In this document: positions 25,613-33,856 of the stretch, in pieces
Layout of the letters: each line of letters starts with the position of its first letter
Position numbering within the stretch: the first letter of the stretch is position 1
From: Psychroflexus halocasei
Lineage (GTDB): Bacteria; Bacteroidota; Bacteroidia; Flavobacteriales; Flavobacteriaceae
Direction of reading: 5' to 3'
Length of the DNA: 64,000 bases
Assembly (NCBI RefSeq): GCF_900107595.1
Contig: NZ_FNQF01000007.1
Location: 1 to 64,000 of the forward strand
Program-made: the position numbers and the translations under genes
The notes under the pieces: model-generated
The model's input: only the letters and a program-made list of their open reading frames with translations
Databases searched by the model: none
Told to the model about the DNA's origin: nothing

Positions 25613-26717
25613 TGTGGAAGTCATTTTGATTTATCGTCAAGACCCATTGCCTTATCATAGTATTGGAAGTCGAACAGAACTTTACAAACGCTATATTGAA
25701 AGTGAAAACCATCTTATAGACCATATCATCTGTCCAAAACCAAAAATTGAACCATTTAAAAATTTAAAATATCATTACATAAAATCCAATCCGAATTTAA
25801 AGAATAAAATACTATCAAAAGTTAAAAATACAAATACCATAGCAGATATTGTCCTAAGTATTGTAAAACCTAAAACAAAATACATTGTAAAAATTATTGA
25901 TGATACAGGACTAGTTGTAGATTTTTACAAATTATACCAAACTGGAAAATTGAATAAAAACCAAGTCAAAATTATATTTTTTTATCACGGTTTCGAGCTC
26001 ATGTTAAATGGCATAAAAGAAAAAAGCTTTATAGAAAGTGTTAGCCATGTGGTTTATTTGACAAACTTATCTTATCAATACAATAAATCAAAGTTTAATG
26101 TTTTCCCATCAACAGCCAGTGTTATCCATAATGGTATTGATGTTGATAAGTTTAAGGCTATTGAAAAAGAGCGTCAATTAAATTTTAAAAATGAATTGAA
26201 AATTAATCCACAAGACCCCATTTTTATGTGGTGTTCTCAGGATAGACCAAAAAAAGGAATTGATTTAACTTTACAAATTTGGACACAAATTATTAAAAAA
26301 TATAAAAATGCTAAACTTCTAATCGTCGGTATAGACAGAAAAATAAAAATGAATGGTGTTATTAATATTGGTGAAGTCCCTAATCAAGATTTACCAAAAT
26401 ATTATCAAATTGCAGATGTATATTTATTCACAACACTTTGTAAAGAAGGGTTTGGTTTAACCTTAATAGAAGCTTTATATTGTGGTTGTTATTGTATTGC
26501 ATCTGATTATGGTGGTGTTTCAGAAGTTTTAGAACATGGAAAATATGGAAAACTTATAAAAAATCCTCATTTTCATCAAGAATGGTTAGACGCTGTAGAC
26601 CAGTATTTTGAAAATCCTTTATCTTTTGTTGCACTGCCTAAAGGCAAATATTCAGCAGAATCTTGGACTCAAGAAATGAATACATTATTAATCAATATTA
26701 AATCTTATTTTCACTAA
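25602..26717 (+). CDS. Glycosyltransferase family 4
   Basis: The 371-residue protein has the GT4 donor half: FMWCSQDRPKKGIDLTLQIW, AKLLIVGIDRK, DLPKYYQIADVYLFTTLCKE and the EX7E motif EGFGLTLIEALYCGCYCIAS, then DYGGVSEVLEHGKYGKLI. The N-terminal acceptor half contains KIIFFYHGFELMLNG and ASVIHNGIDVDKF. It retains the sugar configuration of an NDP-sugar donor by family rule; donor and acceptor are unknown. It follows the previous gene with overlap and is directly followed by the sulfotransferase gene. Confidence 0.9.
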   Translation: MEDNVEVILIYRQDPLPYHSIGSRTELYKRYIESENHLIDHIICPKPKIEPFKNLKYHYIKSNPNLKNKILSKVKNTNTIADIVLSIVKPKTKYIVKIIDDTGLVVDFYKLYQTGKLNKNQVKIIFFYHGFELMLNGIKEKSFIESVSHVVYLTNLSYQYNKSKFNVFPSTASVIHNGIDVDKFKAIEKERQLNFKNELKINPQDPIFMWCSQDRPKKGIDLTLQIWTQIIKKYKNAKLLIVGIDRKIKMNGVINIGEVPNQDLPKYYQIADVYLFTTLCKEGFGLTLIEALYCGCYCIASDYGGVSEVLEHGKYGKLIKNPHFHQEWLDAVDQYFENPLSFVALPKGKYSAESWTQEMNTLLINIKSYFH

Positions 26718-27647
26718 ATGAAATTACCCAATTTTATAATCGCTGGCGAAAGACGTTCTGGCTCAACAACTCTTTATGAGGTTTTAAAACAACATTCAGA
26801 AATTGATATGCACCCCTTAAGCGATATGGATTTCTTTATTGAAAAAGATTTATTTAGCCTTCAACCAATAAAAAATGATCAAATCATTCAATGGGATAAT
26901 TATGCTAAAATAAAAGACTACAAAAAGCTTTTCCCGAAAACAGATAAAAAAACTGCTCAAAAAGATGCCGATTTATTATGGTGGAAACCGGCTCATAAAC
27001 GTTTAGCTAATTATCTACCTGAAACTAAATTTATTTTTGTTTTAAGAAACCCTGTCAAAAGAGCAGAAAGCCAATATTGGAATGAAGTTAGAAAAGGGAG
27101 AGAATTACGAAGTTTTGAAAAAGCTATAAAAGAATCAAAAAAACACACATCCAGCAATTGGCATAATTTACACCTTGAATACAAAGAACGAGGTTGTTAT
27201 ATTAACAGTTTAAATCATTTTTTTGAATATATTCCAGAAAATGGATGTCATGTGGTTATCCTTGAAAAGTTATTTAAAAACTGGGATGAAGAAATGGTCA
27301 AAATTGCAAATTTTCTTGACATTGACAAAGAAGAGGCAAAATCACTGAATCCAATTCATTCTAATAAAGAGAATGTGTTGATAATTAATCCTAAATATCA
27401 GGATAAAAGTATAGGTAAAATAATATCTATTTACGATAGAATATGCAATGGCATAATAAGAAGATTAGTAAAAGACAAACATTTAAAAAACAAATTACAG
27501 AATTTCTTTTTAAGACTAGGTAAAGTTTCTAAGAGAAAAATTAGCCCTGTCAATCAAAAATTGCTAAAACAACTTAAGGAGTTTTATAAACCTTACAATA
27601 GATTATTAGAAGAAAAGTTAAATATCAGCTTAAAAGAATGGGATTAG
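26718..27647 (+). CDS. Sulfotransferase (PAPS-dependent)
   Basis: The protein of 309 residues has the two PAPS-binding motifs of sulfotransferases: the 5'-phosphosulfate loop NFIIAGERRSGSTTLYEVLK near the N-terminus, and the 3'-phosphate motif FIFVLRNPVKRAESQYW near residue 105. LLWWKPAHKRLANYLPETKF between them and VVILEKLFKNWDEEMVKIAN later also fit the family. It most likely sulfates a sugar of the polysaccharide made by this locus. PAPS synthesis genes are not in the window. The start overlaps nothing (ATG directly after the GT4 stop) and the end overlaps the deacetylase gene by 10 bases. Confidence 0.9.
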   Translation: MKLPNFIIAGERRSGSTTLYEVLKQHSEIDMHPLSDMDFFIEKDLFSLQPIKNDQIIQWDNYAKIKDYKKLFPKTDKKTAQKDADLLWWKPAHKRLANYLPETKFIFVLRNPVKRAESQYWNEVRKGRELRSFEKAIKESKKHTSSNWHNLHLEYKERGCYINSLNHFFEYIPENGCHVVILEKLFKNWDEEMVKIANFLDIDKEEAKSLNPIHSNKENVLIINPKYQDKSIGKIISIYDRICNGIIRRLVKDKHLKNKLQNFFLRLGKVSKRKISPVNQKLLKQLKEFYKPYNRLLEEKLNISLKEWD

Positions 27648-28552
27648 CTAGCATTAAATATTTAATTAAGCATAAATTGTTATCAATAAAGCCTAATGGA
27701 CAATATAATTTTTTAACTAAAAAAATCCATAAAGAGATGGACATAGATTTGGCTGAAAAAGTATTGGCTACCGATTATTTTAAAGAGAATTTAGTACCCC
27801 AACCTATATCTTACAAGAGTTGGAGAAAAATAATTATTTTTGCTCCACATCAAGATGACGAGGCTATCGGTTGTGGCGCATTGCTTACGGAATTGTCTAT
27901 GAAAGGGTGTAAAATAGATTTGGTTTTCTTAACGGATGGAAGACCTACTGGTGAAAATACAGATATAATAGTAGAAGAAAGAAATAATGAAGCAAAAAAC
28001 GTTGCTCAAAAACTTGGTGCTAGTTTAATAAATATTGCGATTAATAATGTAACTCTAGAAGTTACAAAATCTAATTACAAAAACTTAATAGAGCTTTTAG
28101 AAACAAAATATGATGCAATTTTCACTCCTTGGGTGTTAGATTCACCACCTAAGCACCGATTTTGTAATGCTTTGTTATCTAAAGTTTTTAAAAAAGTAGC
28201 TTTAGATGTACAAACACAAATTTATACTTATCAGGTACATACAGCTTTAATACCCAACGTTTACTTTGATTACACAGGTAGCTTCCAAGCCAAACAGAAT
28301 TTAATAAACATCTACGAGTCTCAACTCAAAGCACAAAATTATTTACACTTGTCTGCAGGCCTAGATGCATGGAATACCAGATTCCTTCCTTGGTCAACTG
28401 CAAAAAGATACGTAGAAGTTTATCATCAAATACCTCTAAAAGCATTTAATAAATTAGTTGGAAATTATGAAATTAATTTAGCACAAACATTTAAAGGAAA
28501 TATTAATTGTATAAAATCATATCAAAATTTAAAACAGTTGGACCAATCTTAA
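27638..28552 (+). CDS. PIG-L family deacetylase
   Basis: The 304-residue protein contains the zinc motif IIFAPHQDDEAIGCGALLTE (PHxDDE), the following KIDLVFLTDGRPTG, RNNEAKNVAQKLGAS, and the distal His region PWVLDSPPKHRFCNALL. This is the LmbE/PIG-L fold, whose members remove acetyl groups from N-acetyl sugars. In this locus it may deacetylate an amino sugar of the repeat unit. An extended C-terminal part (about 200-304) is less conserved. AT-rich like its neighbours. Confidence 0.9.
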   Translation: MGLASIKYLIKHKLLSIKPNGQYNFLTKKIHKEMDIDLAEKVLATDYFKENLVPQPISYKSWRKIIIFAPHQDDEAIGCGALLTELSMKGCKIDLVFLTDGRPTGENTDIIVEERNNEAKNVAQKLGASLINIAINNVTLEVTKSNYKNLIELLETKYDAIFTPWVLDSPPKHRFCNALLSKVFKKVALDVQTQIYTYQVHTALIPNVYFDYTGSFQAKQNLINIYESQLKAQNYLHLSAGLDAWNTRFLPWSTAKRYVEVYHQIPLKAFNKLVGNYEINLAQTFKGNINCIKSYQNLKQLDQS

Positions 28553-28568
28553 GATTTAAATTTACACT

Positions 28569-29726
28569 ATGAATATGAGAAACATTTGCGTCGTCGTCAC
28601 AGCACGTCCATCTTACAGCCGTATCAAGACGGCTTTACAAGCTATTAAAGCTCATTCAAAGCTTAATCTACAACTCGTCGTTGCTGCTTCAGCACTATTA
28701 GAGCGATATGGTACTGCTGTTAACTACATTGAAGCTGACGGTTTTAAAATTGATGCTAAAGTTTTTAATGTACTTGAAGGAGAAAACCTAACAGCTGCTG
28801 CTAAAACAACAGGCATCGGTATTTTAGAGCTTTCCAGTGTTTTTGAAAATTTACAACCCGATATTGTCGTGACCATTGCTGATCGATTTGAGACGATGGC
28901 AACGGCAATTGCAGCTTCTTATATGAATATTCCCTTAGCGCATATACAAGGTGGTGAAGTCACAGGGAATATTGATGAAAAAGTAAGACACAGCATAACA
29001 AAGCTTTCCGATTATCATTTAGTTGCTTCTGAGGATGCAGAAGAACGCGTGATAAAGCTTGGAGAAGAAAAGGAATTTGTTTTTAACACAGGTTGCCCAT
29101 CTATAGATTTAGCGCACATCGTAAAATGTGATGGCGATCTAAATTTTGATCCTTATCAAAAATATGGAGGCGTCGGTGCGCAACCTCTTATAAGTGAAGG
29201 CTATATTGTCGTGATGCAGCATCCTGTAACCAATGAATACACAGATTCACGACAGCATATAGAGGCAACACTTGATGCGGTTAAGGAAATAGATTTACCT
29301 GTTTTATGGTTTTGGCCAAATGTCGATGCTGGTGCAGACGGAACATCAAGCGGCATACGTTCTTACAGAGAAAGATATGATTTAAAGCATGTACATTTCT
29401 TTAAAAATATGGAAGGACAAGATTTCTTGAAATTATTAAACAATGCAAAAGTTTTGGTCGGCAACTCAAGCGTTGGTATTCGTGAGTGTGCTTATTTAGG
29501 TGTGCCAGTTGTGAATATTGGTAGTCGCCAAAACAGACGCCAACGCGGACATAATGTCATTGATGTTGATTATAATACTAATGCGATTAAAAATGCCATA
29601 GAGCAACAGCTCAGTTCAGGAAAAGCAGAACAATCATGCATTTATGGTGAAGGAAACTCCGGCGAACAAATAGCAGACATACTATCTGAAGTCAAACTGA
29701 AATTTCATAAAACGATTGTATATTAG
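28569..29726 (+). CDS. neuC: UDP-N-acetylglucosamine 2-epimerase (hydrolysing), NeuC-like
   Basis: The 385-residue protein matches the hydrolysing 2-epimerase family: NICVVVTARPSYSRIKTALQ, the ILELSSVFENLQPDIVVTIA and DRFETMATAIAASYMNIPLA segment, HIQGGEVTGNIDEKVRHSIT, KLSDYHLVASEDAEERV, and GNSSVGIRECAYLGVPVVNI near the C-terminus. NeuC converts UDP-GlcNAc to ManNAc, the first step of sialic acid synthesis; relatives do the same for legionaminic acid precursors. neuA and neuB lie downstream. Base composition is more balanced than in the preceding genes, so it may have a different history. Its start follows a 16-base gap. Confidence 0.92.
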   Translation: MNMRNICVVVTARPSYSRIKTALQAIKAHSKLNLQLVVAASALLERYGTAVNYIEADGFKIDAKVFNVLEGENLTAAAKTTGIGILELSSVFENLQPDIVVTIADRFETMATAIAASYMNIPLAHIQGGEVTGNIDEKVRHSITKLSDYHLVASEDAEERVIKLGEEKEFVFNTGCPSIDLAHIVKCDGDLNFDPYQKYGGVGAQPLISEGYIVVMQHPVTNEYTDSRQHIEATLDAVKEIDLPVLWFWPNVDAGADGTSSGIRSYRERYDLKHVHFFKNMEGQDFLKLLNNAKVLVGNSSVGIRECAYLGVPVVNIGSRQNRRQRGHNVIDVDYNTNAIKNAIEQQLSSGKAEQSCIYGEGNSGEQIADILSEVKLKFHKTIVY

Positions 29727-29880
29727 TAATTTAGCTGAAGAGTGCGAATATGAAATAGTTCATTAATTCAACATCGAGCTTATAGAAAGCACTCTTTTTG
29801 TTTAACATCGAGCGGAGTCGAGATGGAGCAGAGTCGAGATGGAGCAGAGTCAAGATGGAGCGGAGTCGAGATGAAAAACC
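29727..29880. repeat. REP-type repeats with four 16-bp units before a GIY-YIG gene
   Basis: Units of 'gagcggagtcgagatg' type are repeated four times head to tail at 29810-29873 and end 7 bases before the ATG of the GIY-YIG gene. 'aacatcgagc' units with 'cttatagaaagcactctt' precede them. The CGAGCGNAGTCGAG core is part of a widespread palindromic family in Bacteroidota. Confidence 0.85.
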
Positions 29881-30204
29881 ATGAAAGCCATGAAAACCTA
29901 TTTTGTTTACATCATCAAATGTGCTGATAACACATACTACACAGGCATGACAAACAACATCAATCGTCGTTGGTATGAGCATTGTTTTGATCAAGAGAAT
30001 AAAAGTGCATATACATATTCTCGAAAGCCATTAAAACTGGTTTTTTATGAAACTTTTAATGATGTCAAACAAGCCTATGCATTTGAGAGAAAAATAAAAA
30101 AATGGAGTAAAGCCAAGAAAGAAGCTTTAATTGAGAAAAACTGGGATAGATTAAAGAAGTTATCAGAGTGTCAAAATGATTCACATTTTAAGTATAAAGA
30201 GTAA
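29881..30204 (+). CDS. Single-domain GIY-YIG nuclease (YhbQ-like)
   Basis: The 107-residue protein has TYFVYIIKCADNTYYTGMTN (GIY-YIG motifs VYI and YTG), the catalytic Arg in NINRRWYEHC, YTYSRKPLKLVFYETF, and the Glu in AYAFERKIKKWSKAKKEALI. It is of the YhbQ/UPF0213 type. The second Met (29890, MKTYFVYI) is the more usual start for the family; the upstream ATG at 29881 is also possible. The gene lies wholly within a REP-type repeat tract (29727-30575) that interrupts the sialic acid genes between neuC and neuA. It is not obviously related to polysaccharide synthesis. Confidence 0.9.
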   Translation: MKAMKTYFVYIIKCADNTYYTGMTNNINRRWYEHCFDQENKSAYTYSRKPLKLVFYETFNDVKQAYAFERKIKKWSKAKKEALIEKNWDRLKKLSECQNDSHFKYKE

Positions 30205-30575
30205 AATGTAAAGAGGTTCTCGACTGCGCTCGAACATAAAACATGTGTTGTTAGTCTTTTGTTAAAGCCTGTCCTGAGTTTTAGTGGAAGGGTTCGAACA
30301 TATAACAGTTCATTTGTTCAGCATTTATCTTATAAAAAGGACTTTTGTTCAGCATCGAGCTCTTAAAAAGAACTCTTTTTGTTTAACATCGAGCTCATAA
30401 AAAACACGCTTCAATGTTCAACATCGAGCGTAGTCGAGATGGAGCGTAGTCGAGAGGGATCAAAGCAGAAATAACACAATTTAAGAAAGTTTTAAACGAT
30501 TTAAAACGCTATTTAAAAACAAAATTCTAAATTCCTAAAAAAGTCCAACCAACAACCAAGAACCAACAAACAACA
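30205..30575. repeat. REP-type repeats between the GIY-YIG gene and neuA
   Basis: 'gttctcgactgcgctcgaac' units (about 30214), a 'cctgagttttagtggaaggg' block (about 30271), 'tgttcagcatcgagctcttaaaaag' blocks and 'cgagcgtagtcgagatggagc' pairs (about 30424-30455) fill this stretch. The same blocks make the tandem array at 31380-32130. No gene. Confidence 0.8.
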
Positions 30576-31265
30576 ATGAAAATACTAGCAATAATACCTG
30601 CCCGAGGTGGAAGCAAAGGCGTACCAGGGAAGAATATTAAAGAATTAGGAGGAAAGCCTTTATTGGCCTACACAGTTGATTCGGTTAAGGAATCTCGATT
30701 GATTGATAAGTTTATTCTGTCATCAGAAGATGAAGAGATCATAAAAATAGCAAGAGATTTAGGTGTTGAGGTACCTTTTGTTAGGCCTGAGAGTTTAGCA
30801 CAAGATCAATCAGGAAGCATTGGTGTCGTTCAGCATGCTGTGGATTACTTTGAAAAAAAAGGAGAATTTTTTGATGCTGTTATTTTACTACAAGTCACTT
30901 CACCATTCAGAGAGAAAGTATTTATAGATCAAGCCATTAAAAAATTTATTAAATCTGATGCTGATGCTTTAGTCAGTGTTTTGCCAGTTCCACATGAATA
31001 TAATCCACATTGGGTGTTTGAAGAGAATGAAAAAGGTGATTTAAAAATAGCGACAGGAGAATCAGAAATTATTAAGCGAAGACAAGATTTACCTAATGCT
31101 TACTTTAGAGACGGAAGTATCTATTTAACCAAAACGGAATTTATTAAAAAAGGGAGTTTTTTTGGCGAAAAGCTTAGTTTCATAGAGTCAAACCCTGAAA
31201 CCTATGTGAATATTGACACATTAACAGACTGGGAAAAAGCAGAGAAGATGCTTAGTGATATGTAG
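30576..31265 (+). CDS. neuA: Acylneuraminate cytidylyltransferase (CMP-sialic acid synthetase)
   Basis: The 229-residue protein starts with the nucleotide-binding signature ILAIIPARGGSKGVPGKNIK and continues with GGKPLLAYTVDSVKESRLID, FVRPESLAQDQSGSIGVVQH, ILLQVTSPFREK and YFRDGSIYLTKTEF plus the terminal NIDTLTDWEKAE. The enzyme activates a nonulosonic acid with CTP before transfer. Size is normal for the single-domain form. It sits alone between two repeat tracts, but with neuC (upstream) and neuB (38745) completes the three core steps of the pathway. The actual acid could be Neu5Ac or a relative such as legionaminic acid. Confidence 0.93.
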   Translation: MKILAIIPARGGSKGVPGKNIKELGGKPLLAYTVDSVKESRLIDKFILSSEDEEIIKIARDLGVEVPFVRPESLAQDQSGSIGVVQHAVDYFEKKGEFFDAVILLQVTSPFREKVFIDQAIKKFIKSDADALVSVLPVPHEYNPHWVFEENEKGDLKIATGESEIIKRRQDLPNAYFRDGSIYLTKTEFIKKGSFFGEKLSFIESNPETYVNIDTLTDWEKAEKMLSDM

Positions 31266-32323
31266 ATCTGTTTTTTGAAAACAGCTTGTTCTATTTAGCA
31301 TCTATCTTATAAAAATGACTTTTGTTCAGCATCGAGCTTATAGAAAGCACTCTTCAATGTTCAACATCGAGCGGAGTAGAGATGGAGCGTAGTCGAGATA
31401 AATAGAAACTAAGATGAGTTCACGTTTAGCTGTTCTCGACTTCGCTCGAACATAAACATGTGTTGTTAGTCTTTTGTTATAGCTTTTCCTGAGTTTTAGT
31501 GGAAGGGTTTGAACATATAACAGTTCATTTGTTCAGCATTTATCTTATAAAAACACTCTTCAATGTTCAACATCGAGCTCTTAAAAAACACTCTTTTTTG
31601 TTCAACATCGAGCTCTTAAAAAGCACTCTTCTTTGTTTAACATCGAGCGTAGTCGAGATAAATAGAAGCTGAGATGAGTTCACGTTTAGTTGTTCTCGAC
31701 TGCGCTCGAACATAAACATGTGTTGTTAGGCTTTAGTTATAGCTTGTCCTGAGTTTTAGTGGAAGGGTTCGAGCATATAACAGTTCATTTGTTCAGTATT
31801 TATCTTATAAAAGGGACTCTTGTTCAGCATCGAGTTCATAAAAAGCACTCTTCTTTGTTCAGCATCGAGCTCTTAAAAAACACTCTTTTTTGTTCAACAT
31901 CGAGCGTAGTCGAGATGGAGCGTAGTCGAGATAAATAGAAACTAAGATGAGTTCACGTTTAGCTGTTCTCGACTTCGCTCGAACATAAACATGTGTTGTT
32001 AGTCTTTTGTTATAGCTTTTCCTGAGTTTTAGTGGAAGGGTTTGAACATATAACAGTTCATTTGTTCAACATTTATCTTATAAAAACACTCTTCAATGTT
32101 CAACATCGAGCGGAGTCGAGATGAATAGAAGTCGAGATGGAGCAGAGCCAAGTTGGAAAACTTAAGTTCTCCTAAGATTAAACTCGCAAACAATATATAG
32201 TTTCAAAATATTTACCGAGTTTTGTTGAATTAAGAAAAGCATAACAAATAATCTACAGATTAAATAAAAGTGATTGTGTGCATTAATTAATTGATCAATT
32301 AATACTTCATAAAAATTAATTTA
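31266..32323. repeat. Tandem array of ~260-273-bp REP-containing units
   Basis: Marker sequence AGATGAGTTCACGTTTAG appears at about 31412, 31672 and 31945 (spacing 260 and 273). Each unit holds CTCGAC-GCTCGAAC type palindromes, 'cctgagttttagtggaaggg', 'aacatataacagttcatttgttc' and two to four 'tgttcaacatcgagc' boxes. The array ends at about 32130 with 'gagcggagtcgagatg'. 32150-32323 is AT-rich and without gene, probably carrying the promoter of the next gene. Confidence 0.85.
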
Positions 32324-33856
32324 ATGTTAAAAAAATATATAATTAGTTCTTTCAGAGTTTTCTTTAACAATATAGGGAAGTTAGAAATTGACCTCTTTAC
32401 GCATAATGGTAAAGGTTCAAGCCTTTATGTTTTTGAAAACGACTCTGTTGTGATCTTACTTAAAAGCTCGTATGATGTTGATTTAGAGTTTTTTGAAAAT
32501 TACCTCGAAGACTTTTACAAATATTTAAAAAATACTTTTTTTGCAATAAAGTATTCAAAGCATGAAAATACATTAAATATAATAACTGATTATTTTGGAT
32601 TAGAATCTGTTTATTATACCAGACAAAGCGATGGATTAGTGATTTCTCCACTTATTTATCATCTTAATAAATATGATGTTGACATTAGTCTTTTAAAAGA
32701 ACACCTCACCTTGGGTTACACCTCTAATCAAAAATCAATTTTTAAGGGTTGTGAAATTTTTAAAAAGCAGAGAATATATGAGATAAATTCAGATTTAACT
32801 TTACGAGAGAATAAGTATTTACAATCATTTAAATTGGAAAATGAAGAGTTTTCCAATTCTCTTATAGATAGTTCAAAAAAATCTTTGATTAAAGATTTAA
32901 AAAAAACAAAAAATTTAAATTTTGGTATCACAGCTGGTAAAGATTCCCTAGCTTTAGTTTCTTGTGCATTAGATTCAAAGTTAAATATAAAAACAAGTAA
33001 TTTTGGAATTAAAAGCAGTCATGATGTTAAAATAGGATATGAAGTATCAAAAAGTCTGAGCTTAGATTATCAGCACTTTGATTATTCTGATATTGGTGAG
33101 TTTAATTTCTTTTCAAAATTAATTGCTTATTATTCATCAGGTTTAGCCACATCATCATATGTAGATATGTTAAAGTATGTATACCATATGAACACTGATG
33201 ACTCATTTGTGATTGGAGAAGGAGGTGAATGTGTTAGAATATTTTATGTTGATGAAGATATATTTAAAAAATATATTACACCAAAATATATAACAGATGC
33301 AATTTTTAATGAGATAGATTATAAATTTTTAGATCAGTTTAATACTAATAAAGAATCAATTATTCATTTAGGCATAAATTACTACAGGAATCAAAGATTG
33401 ACCAATAACTTCTCTAAAAGGCATTCTATACTTACACCTTTTATAAACAAAATAACACCTTTTTTAAATTTAGATTTTGTAAGAATAACCTATTCACTGC
33501 CTTTAGAGGTCTATCGATCTGAAATATTTCACAATTATTTATCCGATTTAAATGATACAGTCAGTGAAAAATATAACATAGATTCTAAAATAAATGATAC
33601 ACAAGTTTGGAGTAAAAGATTAGATACTGTAAGAGATAGTTTTTTGAAAGTTCATGAAGAGTTTGATTATGAACAACTAGGAATGAATAAAGAGGGGGTT
33701 GATTTTTGTTTAAAAATTATGGATGAGAATAAGAGAACAATATATTTTATACTCAGACTCCATACATTGATTTTATTTATAAACAATTTTAAGACTAGCG
33801 AATTTAAACTATTAGAGAAAGAACTCACAAATTTAAAATTTTATAAAAAAAAATGA
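32324..33856 (+). CDS. Asparagine-synthase-like protein
   Basis: The 510-residue protein has an N-terminal half resembling the class II glutaminase fold (LNIITDYFGLESVYYTRQSD, and LISPLI-like GLVISPLIYHLNKYDVD) and a C-terminal ATP-pyrophosphatase part with LNFGITAGKDSLALVSCALD in place of the usual SGGxDS P-loop, and EGGECVRIFYVDED. There is no Cys2 after Met1, so the glutaminase nucleophile is missing. Such proteins occur in polysaccharide loci and may amidate or amino-acylate a sugar acid; the substrate here is unknown. Very AT-rich with many Asn, Lys and Ile codons. Overlaps the next gene by four bases. Confidence 0.75.
   Translation: MLKKYIISSFRVFFNNIGKLEIDLFTHNGKGSSLYVFENDSVVILLKSSYDVDLEFFENYLEDFYKYLKNTFFAIKYSKHENTLNIITDYFGLESVYYTRQSDGLVISPLIYHLNKYDVDISLLKEHLTLGYTSNQKSIFKGCEIFKKQRIYEINSDLTLRENKYLQSFKLENEEFSNSLIDSSKKSLIKDLKKTKNLNFGITAGKDSLALVSCALDSKLNIKTSNFGIKSSHDVKIGYEVSKSLSLDYQHFDYSDIGEFNFFSKLIAYYSSGLATSSYVDMLKYVYHMNTDDSFVIGEGGECVRIFYVDEDIFKKYITPKYITDAIFNEIDYKFLDQFNTNKESIIHLGINYYRNQRLTNNFSKRHSILTPFINKITPFLNLDFVRITYSLPLEVYRSEIFHNYLSDLNDTVSEKYNIDSKINDTQVWSKRLDTVRDSFLKVHEEFDYEQLGMNKEGVDFCLKIMDENKRTIYFILRLHTLILFINNFKTSEFKLLEKELTNLKFYKKK

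Noticed and set aside
29731-29994. Minus-strand frame of 87 codons
   Set aside because: Antisense to the GIY-YIG gene and made of the 16-bp repeats.
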